From Sulfuriflexus mobilis (GTDB lineage Bacteria; Pseudomonadota; Gammaproteobacteria; AKS1), in the NCBI RefSeq assembly GCF_003967195.1, contig NZ_AP018725.1:806001-870000 (forward strand): a DNA stretch of 64,000 nt. The letters are read 5' to 3'. Under the pieces are notes generated by a model. It was not told where the DNA came from and did no database searches. It saw nothing but the letters and a program-made list of their open reading frames with translations. Shown here piece after piece: positions 18,909 through 25,372 of the stretch (its first letter is position 1; every line of letters begins with the position of its first letter). The position numbers were made by a program, and so were the translations under genes.

Positions 18909-20801
18909 ATGCGTATCTCGACCAGTCAGTTAAATGCGACAGCGATTAATTCCATTCTTGACCAGCAGGTCGCACTGAGCCGGACACAATTACAGATCGC
19001 CGCTGGTCGACGCATCCTTGCGCCGTCGGACGACCCGGCCGGTGCCGCGCGCGCGTTGAATCTGTCTGAGTCGATCTCGGCGACGACACAGTACGAAAAA
19101 AATGCTGATACCGCCACGGCAAGGCTTCGCCTCGAAGAAATAAGCCTGACCAGTGTGACAGAACTTATTCAGCGTGTGCGCGTACTGACTCTCCAGGGTA
19201 ATAACGATGTGCTGGATAATGAGTCGCGGCCACAGATCGCAGCCGAGATACGCCAGCGTCTGGATGAACTGGTGTCACTGGCAAATACACGCGATGCCAA
19301 TAATGAGTATATCTTCTCGGGCTTTCAGTCACTGACAAAGGCCTTTACGGTGAATCCTGACGGCAGTGTTTCCTATAATGGGGATGAAGGGCAGCGCTTC
19401 CTGCAAATAGGGCCGTCACGGCAGATCGCCACCGGCGATTCGGGTGCCGAAATCTTTGGCCTGCTGGGCAGCGGTAATGGCGAGTTTAGTTCAAGGGCGC
19501 ATGCATTTAATACCGGCAGCGGGGTTATTGGCACAAACACTATCGTCGATCCGGCAACGTATATTGCCGATGACTATACCGTGGTACTGGGCGAGCAAAC
19601 AGCAGTCACCGGCGGTGCAATCGGTCTTACGGACACGAATGCCAACGACACCCTGCAATACGAATTACAAATCAATGGCACCCTCATTGATACCCTCGGC
19701 GAAGGTGACTCACGCACGCTGGCGCAAATAGAAACGGCCATCAATGTAGAAACGCCCACCACCGGTGTCAGGGCCTATATCGATGCCGGCCAACTCTATC
19801 TTGCCAATACCCTGCCAACAGCGACACCGATCACCGTGAGTGAAACCCTCACCGGTGCCACTGACGGTGCAGCGGATACGGTGACCGGTTTCTTCGGTTC
19901 GGCCCTGACCGGTGCGGCACCCACCAATGATGTTATTTTTGATGCGGCCAATGGTTACCTTGTCCTGGATAGCAGCAATGCAATTGTTACATCGGCTGCC
20001 TATGTCGATGGCGGCAGCATCAATTTTAATGGCCAGCAGCTGACAATTAGCGGCACGCCCAGTAACGGTGACCAGTTTTTAAGTACACCGAACAGCCAGC
20101 AAGACCTGTTTGGCACCTTACAGAGCCTGATTGGCGCGCTCGAGTCGCCCTCGACAAACACCTCGGCGGTACCCACGACTGCCTCGTTGGCAAGTATTAC
20201 AGAACCCGTGGCCGCAGGCGGCGGTGAGACCTTCCAGGTCACCATTGATGGTATTGACCTGATCAATGTCGCCCTGCCGGGTGCCGGTACGGTCACTGCC
20301 GCGCAACTGGACACCGCAGTGGCCAGCTTTATCAATGCTAATGCGGGTTACAGAATTGCCAGTGGCTCGTTTGCCGGCGCTGACCTGGTGCTGCAAAAGG
20401 ATGATGGCAGCGACCTGGTGATCGCCATCCCGCAAAACACCACGGCAACCCCGGCGGTCCTGGCGGGGCTCGTGGGGTCGGCGACTAACGGCACGCCGGC
20501 TGACCTGACGATTTCCTCAGGCTTTCACGCCATCATAGATCGTGTCCTTGGCAACCTGGACAGCAATCTTGGCAATATTATTGATACACGTGCCAGCATC
20601 GGTGCCCGACTCAACTCTATCGATGATCAAAACAATCTTAATGAGGCCTCTATCATCCAGGTGCAGACGACCCTGTCCGAGATCCAGGACCTCGACTACG
20701 CCGAGGCCATCAGCCAACTCGAACAGCAGCGTCTCAGCCTGCAGGCGGCGCAGCAGTCGTTTATCCGTATCCAGAGCCTGAGCCTGTTTAACTTCCTGTA
20801 A
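18909..20801 (+). CDS. flgL: FlgL, hook-filament junction protein 3, with large insert
   Basis: FlgL is the second junction protein. N-terminal flagellin-like helices (LSRTQLQIAAGRRILAPSDD) and the C-terminal coiled coil (LDYAEAISQLEQQRLSLQAA) are typical. The length of 630 residues is twice that of the enteric protein (about 317). The excess is an Ala/Thr/Gly-rich central region of about 300 residues with at least two IN-motif-like units, at about residues 245-310 and 435-525. The second (VTIDGIDLINVALPGAGTVT, then DLVLQKDDGSDLVI) resembles a segment of the second flagellin (about 24035-24320), suggesting a shared surface domain. Confidence 0.93.
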   Translation: MRISTSQLNATAINSILDQQVALSRTQLQIAAGRRILAPSDDPAGAARALNLSESISATTQYEKNADTATARLRLEEISLTSVTELIQRVRVLTLQGNNDVLDNESRPQIAAEIRQRLDELVSLANTRDANNEYIFSGFQSLTKAFTVNPDGSVSYNGDEGQRFLQIGPSRQIATGDSGAEIFGLLGSGNGEFSSRAHAFNTGSGVIGTNTIVDPATYIADDYTVVLGEQTAVTGGAIGLTDTNANDTLQYELQINGTLIDTLGEGDSRTLAQIETAINVETPTTGVRAYIDAGQLYLANTLPTATPITVSETLTGATDGAADTVTGFFGSALTGAAPTNDVIFDAANGYLVLDSSNAIVTSAAYVDGGSINFNGQQLTISGTPSNGDQFLSTPNSQQDLFGTLQSLIGALESPSTNTSAVPTTASLASITEPVAAGGGETFQVTIDGIDLINVALPGAGTVTAAQLDTAVASFINANAGYRIASGSFAGADLVLQKDDGSDLVIAIPQNTTATPAVLAGLVGSATNGTPADLTISSGFHAIIDRVLGNLDSNLGNIIDTRASIGARLNSIDDQNNLNEASIIQVQTTLSEIQDLDYAEAISQLEQQRLSLQAAQQSFIRIQSLSLFNFL

Positions 20802-20845
20802 AAGGAATTGATGAAGGGTAGTGCGCCTTTATTACCTCTTACCAC

Positions 20846-20933
20846 GCAAAGGGTCGCTCTTGTACATCCATGTACTTCGCGACACTTGTGCATCCTGCAC
20901 ATCGCGCGAAGGCGCAAAGGTCGCGGAGAAAAA
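20846..20933 (+). repeat. Composite palindromic repeat downstream of flgL
   Basis: Two consecutive short hairpins, GTACAT-CC-ATGTAC (20862-20875) and GTGCA-TCC-TGCAC (20888-20900), are framed by the related sequences CGCAAAGGGTCGC (20846) and CGCAAAGGTCGC (near 20913). No ORF with gene-like properties covers it. Its appearance is that of a dispersed intergenic palindromic element; copies elsewhere in the genome cannot be checked here. Confidence 0.55.
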
Positions 20934-20940
20934 ATTTCGT

Positions 20941-20975
20941 GTAGGCCGGATTAGCATATAGCGCGTAATCCGACG
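20941..20975 (+). repeat. REP-like imperfect palindrome
   Basis: GCCGGATTA (20945-20953) pairs with TAATCCGAC (20966-20974) with a single mismatch across a 12-nt loop. The GTAGG-CCGGATTA...TAATCCGAC design is like the extragenic palindromes widespread in proteobacteria. The rest of the 336-nt stretch between flgL and the flagellin promoter shows nothing else I can name. Confidence 0.6.
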
Positions 20976-21137
20976 TGCCCATGTTGAGTCATGCGTCGGT
21001 CATACGTCGCTCACCCCCCAGATTGCTTTACATCTTTTGCGTTGGGCTTTTCATATCAATATCGCAGCGGTTTTTTCGCCCTGCCTGACCTGAAACCCAT
21101 AAACCCTTAATACCGTATTTTTTATATCACATTAACC

Positions 21138-21164
21138 TAAAGGATTTTTCCTGGCTGACGATAA
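21138..21164 (+). promoter_or_regulatory. Sigma28 promoter of the protease flagellin gene
   Basis: TAAAGGAT, an 11-nt spacer and GACGATAA match the FliA consensus (6/8 and 7/8). Transcription would begin near 21172, giving a leader of about 120 nt. Confidence 0.87.
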
Positions 21165-21292
21165 GAGTTCTGAAGAGGGTAAATATCCAGCCATGAGGCG
21201 GGGTATATCCGTCAAAGACAACCTTGAACCCCGCAGGTACCGGCCCGCCGTTGAATGGTGAGGAGTGGTACAGAGGGGTACTGGAAACAGTC
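21165..21292 (+). promoter_or_regulatory. Conserved flagellin 5' leader, copy A
   Basis: The untranslated region shows long blocks identical to the leader of the second flagellin, including GGTATATCCGTCAAA (21202-21216) and GGTACAGAGGGGTA (21267-21280), although promoter spacers and ribosome binding sites differ. Five GGTA motifs recur at 21178, 21202, 21236, 21267 and 21277. The only candidate ribosome binding site is TGGA (21282-21285), 7 nt before ATG 21293 and weak. It matches no riboswitch I recognise. Confidence 0.6.
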
Positions 21293-23026
21293 ATGCAGAT
21301 CGTCAGTACCAACATTGCGTCGCTGAACTCGCAGCGCAATCTGAACCGTTCCCAGTCGCAACTGGGCGTTTCTCTGCAACGCCTGTCATCCGGCCTGCGT
21401 ATCAACAGTGCCAAAGATGATGCGGCGGGCCTGGCTATTTCCGAACGCATGACGACCCAGATCCGCGGTATGAAACAGGCGCGGACCAATATCAATGACG
21501 CCATCTCCATGATGCAAACCAGTGAGGGGGCACTCACCGAAGTCAGCAATCTTTTCCAGCGTGGCCGTGAACTGGCGGTGCAGGCAGCCAATGCCACGAA
21601 TTCCCAAACTGACCGCGCGGCCATCCAGCTTGAAATCGATCAACTGCTCAGCGAAGTCGATCGCATTACCAGCACCGCAGATTTTAACTCGGTAAAATTA
21701 TTCGGCGGTGGTGATACCGCCGTGACCTATGATCCTGCCAGCACCGGCCTGACACCCGATCAGGAGCGTGTACTCGAAAGCCTCAAGATCTCGTGGCTGG
21801 AACAGAGTGAAAGTCTCGTCAGCCAATATCTGGGGATCACTGCGAGTAACGTCGACCTCGATATCATCTTCGATACCGATACGGGTGCCGCTGATGCCTA
21901 TGTCACGACCAGTGGTTCAACGGTTGAGTTGCACCTCAACACAGATACCTTCCTGGCAGTCATGAATGCACAAGGCGACTGGCCCAACCAGCCGTTAGAC
22001 AATCTGATTGCCCACGAGGTCGTGCATGCAGTCATGGTGGCGACTACCAGTCTGGGTACCAATCCCGGCGCGATGCCAAAGTGGTTTTCCGAGGGCGTGG
22101 CCGAGTTCCTGCCCGGCGGTGATCTGCGCCTGGACAATGTACTTAACAGCGGTGCCAGCGCCGCCGATGTGATCGCCGAACTTGACAATATCCAGGGATC
22201 AAACTGGAATACGACGGATATCCAGTACGCGGCGGCCTACACCGCTACGCGTATCCTGCATGATGAGATTATTGCCGGTGGTCAGGCCGATGGGGTGAAG
22301 CACCTGACCCAGTGGCTGGCAGCTGACAATACGCGCACCCTCAACGATTATTTCTCCACTGTCCTGCAACCGGCGAAGGGCGGGGATGTGAACTATGCCG
22401 ATGCCAATGCCTTTATCGACAATGTCGTGCAAGCGGGCGGCGCTGCCTACATCGGCGGCCTGACCCTGAACAATCTCGATGACACCGGCGGCATCGGTGG
22501 TGGTGAGGCGGATGGTGGCGGTCGTGATACCTCTTATACCGGGAGCGTCCCCGATATTGCCAACCTCAGCAACGACCCACTGGCCGGCTTCAACGAAAGC
22601 TTCCCAACGGGGTCGCGCGCGATCCTGCTCAGCTCCACGCAAACCCTGCAGTTTCAGGTCGGGGCCAATGTCGGTGAGACCATTGACGTCAGCCTGGTGG
22701 GTATTAATGCCGGCAACCTGGGGGTTTCTGATGTTGACCTGACGACGAATGCAACCCAGGCCCTGGGCAAATTTGATGTGGCACTGGATGCCATTAACAC
22801 CGAACGTGCGCGGCTCGGGGCCACCCAGAACCGGCTCGAGACCGCGGCCGCCTCGCTGGAAACGAGTATCGAGAACAACAGTGCCGCGCGCTCACGTATT
22901 CGTGATGCCGACTTCGCCGAAGAAACCGCTGCCCTGACCCGTAGCCAGATCCTGCAGCAGGCCGGTGTGGCTATCTTGCAGCAGGCAAACTCATTGCCAC
23001 AGCTGGCCTTGAGTTTGCTCCAGTAG
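21293..23026 (+). CDS. Flagellinolysin: flagellin with an internal zinc metalloprotease domain
   Basis: This 577-residue flagellin has standard polymerisation ends. Residues 1-140 (NIASLNSQRNLNRSQ, then LSSGLRINSAKDDAAGLAIS) form N-terminal D0/D1; the last about 130 residues, including SRIRDADFAEETAALTRSQI and a final LALSLLQ, form C-terminal D1/D0. The variable region is replaced by about 300 residues with H241-E-V-V-H245, in LIAHEVVHAVM, and 19-27 residues further W264-FSEGVAEF272. In M9-like gluzincins the glutamate of EG (here E267) is the third zinc ligand and E242 the catalytic base. A Gly-rich linker (GGIGGGEADGGG) leads back to D1. ATG 21293 is chosen because the conserved MQIVSTNIASL starts there. 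The proteolytic flagellin family is known; activity and substrate of this member are not. Confidence 0.93.
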   Translation: MQIVSTNIASLNSQRNLNRSQSQLGVSLQRLSSGLRINSAKDDAAGLAISERMTTQIRGMKQARTNINDAISMMQTSEGALTEVSNLFQRGRELAVQAANATNSQTDRAAIQLEIDQLLSEVDRITSTADFNSVKLFGGGDTAVTYDPASTGLTPDQERVLESLKISWLEQSESLVSQYLGITASNVDLDIIFDTDTGAADAYVTTSGSTVELHLNTDTFLAVMNAQGDWPNQPLDNLIAHEVVHAVMVATTSLGTNPGAMPKWFSEGVAEFLPGGDLRLDNVLNSGASAADVIAELDNIQGSNWNTTDIQYAAAYTATRILHDEIIAGGQADGVKHLTQWLAADNTRTLNDYFSTVLQPAKGGDVNYADANAFIDNVVQAGGAAYIGGLTLNNLDDTGGIGGGEADGGGRDTSYTGSVPDIANLSNDPLAGFNESFPTGSRAILLSSTQTLQFQVGANVGETIDVSLVGINAGNLGVSDVDLTTNATQALGKFDVALDAINTERARLGATQNRLETAAASLETSIENNSAARSRIRDADFAEETAALTRSQILQQAGVAILQQANSLPQLALSLLQ

Positions 23027-23139
23027 CAGGCCTCTACCCCTCAATCGAGTCGTTAATAAAGCCCCTAAAACGCCTATCTTATTGATATATAATAAATAAA
23101 AATATTTCCGTCATCGTCCGTATTTTTTACCCCAGGAAT

Positions 23140-23166
23140 TAAAGTTTTTCCGCCAGGCACCGATAA
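23140..23166 (+). promoter_or_regulatory. Sigma28 promoter of the second flagellin gene
   Basis: TAAAGTTT (8/8), an 11-nt spacer and ACCGATAA (7/8) give the best FliA promoter in the window. The upstream stretch 23027-23139 after the first flagellin is AT-rich with no evident terminator hairpin. Confidence 0.93.
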
Positions 23167-23287
23167 AGAGTGTGGAGGCGGTAAATACCCACCCACTGAG
23201 GGCAGGTATATCCGTCAAATACAAACCTTGCACCCCGCGGGTACCGACCTATAGAGGCATGGTACAGAGGGGTATAGGAGCATTATC
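23167..23287 (+). promoter_or_regulatory. Conserved flagellin 5' leader, copy B
   Basis: This leader shares blocks with copy A: GGTAAATA, GGTATATCCGTCAAA (23205-23219), ACCCCGC-GGTACCG and GGTACAGAGGGGTA (23261-23274). GGTA motifs lie at 23180, 23205, 23240, 23261 and 23271. Unlike copy A it ends in a good ribosome binding site, AGGAG at 23276-23280, 7 nt before the ATG. Confidence 0.6.
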
Positions 23288-24778
23288 ATGCCACAGATTA
23301 TTAACACTAATATTGCGTCGCTGAACTCGCAACGTAACCTGAACAAATCCCAGTCAGACCTGGGTGTTTCCCTGCAACGTCTGTCATCCGGTCTGCGTAT
23401 TAACAGCGCCAAGGATGACGCGGCTGGCCTCGCTATTTCGGAGCGTTTTACCACGCAGATCCGCGGTATCAACCAGGCCGTGCGTAACTCTAACGACGGT
23501 ATCTCCCTGGCCCAGACCGCTGAAGGTGACCTGGCGCAGATCACCAACAACCTGCAGCGTGTGCGTGAGCTGGCTGTACAGTCTGCCAACGCCACCAACT
23601 CCTCGTCTGACCGTGCTGCCCTGCAGCTCGAAGCCTCACAGCTGATTTCTGAAATCGACCGTGTTGCCTCAACCAGTGCCTTTAACGGCGTCAAGCTGCT
23701 TGATGGTAACTTTTCCAGCCAGCAGTTCCAGGTTGGCGCTAACCAGGGTGAAACGGTAAGCATTTCATCTATTGCCAGTGCCCGTACAGACGCACTCGGC
23801 CAGGCAAACGTTGCCACGGACGTAGGTGCCGCCACATTAGCAGCAGGTGGCCTGACTGCAGGTGACCTGCTGGTTAACGGTACCGACGTCGGCACCGTAG
23901 CCAACCCGGGTGTTGCCGGTTCCTTGTCCGCTGATATTGCCGCCGCTATTACCGCCGCTGATTCAGCGGTGACGGTTGCAGTGGGGGCTTCTTCATTTGC
24001 GGTAGGTGCCTTTGCCGCTGTTTCTGATGCGGCAACAAATGATGACGGCGTTTATGACCTGACGGTTGAAGGCGTGTCGGTTATTAATGTCACAGATGTT
24101 GGTGCGACGGGTAGCACCGTAGCGGCTGCCGATGTGGATAATGCCCTGGCCCTCACCGCGGTTACGGATGCCCTGACCGCCGCCGGTGTCAGCTTCACGG
24201 GTACCGCCGCCGGTGGTGACCTGACCTTCAGCAAGACCGATGGCAGCAACCTGAACCTGACCGAGACCCGTACTATTGGTACCGGTGGTACACCGGCACT
24301 GACTGGTAACGGTTTTGCCAACCTGGGTACGGGTACAGCGACCGGTTCAGCCGAGGCCTACGGTGCCCTGACCCTGACCTCATCAGCCGACATCGTCATT
24401 GCGGGTGCAGCGCCTGCTAATGCCGGTCTGGGCGCAGGTACTGAGGCGGCTGCCTTAACAGGTGTCACAATTACCGCTACCGACATCTCTAGCGTATCCG
24501 GTGCTAACGATGCCCTGGCCTCGATTGATGCGGCCTTGACCACCATCAACAGCAGCCGCGCGAACCTGGGTGCTATCCAGAACCGCTTCGAGTCTGTTGT
24601 CTCAAGTCTTTCAACTTCGGTTGAGAACCTGAGTGCTGCACGTTCACGTATCCGTGATGCCGACTTCGCTGAAGAAACTGCATCGCTGACACGTAACCAG
24701 ATCCTGCAGCAGGCTGGTGTGTCTATCCTGTCCCAGGCCAATTCACTGCCACAGTTGGCATTGAGTCTCCTGCAGTAA
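23288..24778 (+). CDS. fliC: Flagellin, probable major filament subunit
   Basis: This 496-residue flagellin has conserved ends: NIASLNSQRNLNKSQ, LSSGLRINSAKDDAAGLAIS and NLQRVRELAVQSANATN at the N-terminus, and SRIRDADFAEETASLTRNQI with LPQLALSLLQ at the C-terminus. The central part (about 175-400) is an Ala/Thr/Gly/Val-rich beta region and contains a segment (YDLTVEGVSVINVTDVGATG, then DLTFSKTDGSNLNL) similar to one in FlgL. Strong sigma28 promoter and good ribosome binding site suggest that this, rather than the protease flagellin, is the bulk subunit. It has no protease motif. Confidence 0.95.
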   Translation: MPQIINTNIASLNSQRNLNKSQSDLGVSLQRLSSGLRINSAKDDAAGLAISERFTTQIRGINQAVRNSNDGISLAQTAEGDLAQITNNLQRVRELAVQSANATNSSSDRAALQLEASQLISEIDRVASTSAFNGVKLLDGNFSSQQFQVGANQGETVSISSIASARTDALGQANVATDVGAATLAAGGLTAGDLLVNGTDVGTVANPGVAGSLSADIAAAITAADSAVTVAVGASSFAVGAFAAVSDAATNDDGVYDLTVEGVSVINVTDVGATGSTVAAADVDNALALTAVTDALTAAGVSFTGTAAGGDLTFSKTDGSNLNLTETRTIGTGGTPALTGNGFANLGTGTATGSAEAYGALTLTSSADIVIAGAAPANAGLGAGTEAAALTGVTITATDISSVSGANDALASIDAALTTINSSRANLGAIQNRFESVVSSLSTSVENLSAARSRIRDADFAEETASLTRNQILQQAGVSILSQANSLPQLALSLLQ

Positions 24779-24796
24779 CGGGGTCATTGAAGAACC

Positions 24797-24820
24797 GCAC
24801 CCGGACCTCGGTCCGGGTGC
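24797..24820 (+). other. Perfect hairpin between fliC and flaG
   Basis: GCACCCGGACC and GGTCCGGGTGC form a perfect stem of at least 10 bp with a CTCG tetraloop. No T-run follows, so it is not a canonical terminator. It could protect the 3' end of the flagellin mRNA or attenuate read-through to flaG. Confidence 0.7.
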
Positions 24821-24850
24821 AATTCTCCGATAACTGAGAGGTGAGTGGTT

Positions 24851-25318
24851 ATGGCTAACGAAATAAGCAGTCAAATCACATCGACAGTCCTGAATCTAAG
24901 CAGACCCGCTGAACAGGCCGGCAACCGGCCGGCTGAGCAGGCCCGCGAACGGGCAATCAATGCCGTGGATGATGTCAGCAACCGGCAAGATATTGCCGCC
25001 AAGAGTGCTAATCAACCAGAAAGTGCCGAAGTTCAGGGCAACGATAGTGAACAGTTTGCGACCAAGGCACAGCTGGAACAGGCCGTGAGTGATATCAATG
25101 CCTATGTACAGACGATTAACCGTGAGCTCCAGTTCCGTGTGGACGAGGCGCTACCGCTGGGTCGTACGGTGGTAACAGTGATTGATGCCGATACGGAAGA
25201 GACGATTCGTGAATTTCCTTCCAAAGAGGCCCTGGCCCTGGCACACCGTCTTAAGGCGGAAGCGGGCGATGCGACGCGTTCACAGATCGAAGGGCTGATT
25301 ATTTCTGCCCGTGCCTGA
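24851..25318 (+). CDS. flaG: FlaG family protein
   Basis: FlaG-type proteins lie between flagellin and fliD in many polar-flagellum loci and affect filament length; the exact role is unsettled. The N-terminal half is polar and Ala/Gln/Asn-rich. The conserved FlaG domain occupies the C-terminal part: AQLEQAVSDINAYVQTINRE, then FRVDEALPLGRTVVTVIDAD and EETIREFPSKEALALAHRLK. ATG 24851, 9 nt after AGAGG (24837-24841), is preferred over GTG 24845. Product 155 residues. Confidence 0.92.
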   Translation: MANEISSQITSTVLNLSRPAEQAGNRPAEQARERAINAVDDVSNRQDIAAKSANQPESAEVQGNDSEQFATKAQLEQAVSDINAYVQTINRELQFRVDEALPLGRTVVTVIDADTEETIREFPSKEALALAHRLKAEAGDATRSQIEGLIISARA

Positions 25319-25321
25319 GTC

Positions 25322-25337
25322 TGGCATTAATTCTGCA
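25322..25337 (+). promoter_or_regulatory. Possible sigma54 promoter of fliD
   Basis: TGGCAT, 5 nt, CTGCA keeps the essential GG and GC dinucleotides 12 nt apart but differs at two conserved positions. It lies 36 nt upstream of the fliD start. Confidence 0.45.
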
Positions 25338-25372
25338 TACATCCCGAGTATCACGACTCGATCGAGGGTAGC

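Noticed and set aside
21198-21234. A 7-bp stem GCGGGGT/ACCCCGC in leader A as a conserved RNA structure
   Set aside because: The equivalent bases in leader B do not pair and show no compensatory change, so the conservation is at the sequence level only.
21224-21292. TTG start that would add 23 residues to the protease flagellin
   Set aside because: The conserved flagellin N-terminus begins at ATG 21293, and the upstream stretch is part of the conserved untranslated leader.
21165-23287. c-di-GMP riboswitch in the flagellin leaders
   Set aside because: The conserved GEMM sequence elements are not present.
24797-24820. Rho-independent terminator between fliC and flaG
   Set aside because: The stem is strong but no T-run follows it.
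24826-24833. TCCGATAA as a sigma28 -10 for flaG
   Set aside because: No TAAAGTTT-like -35 lies 11 nt upstream, where the hairpin stem is located instead.
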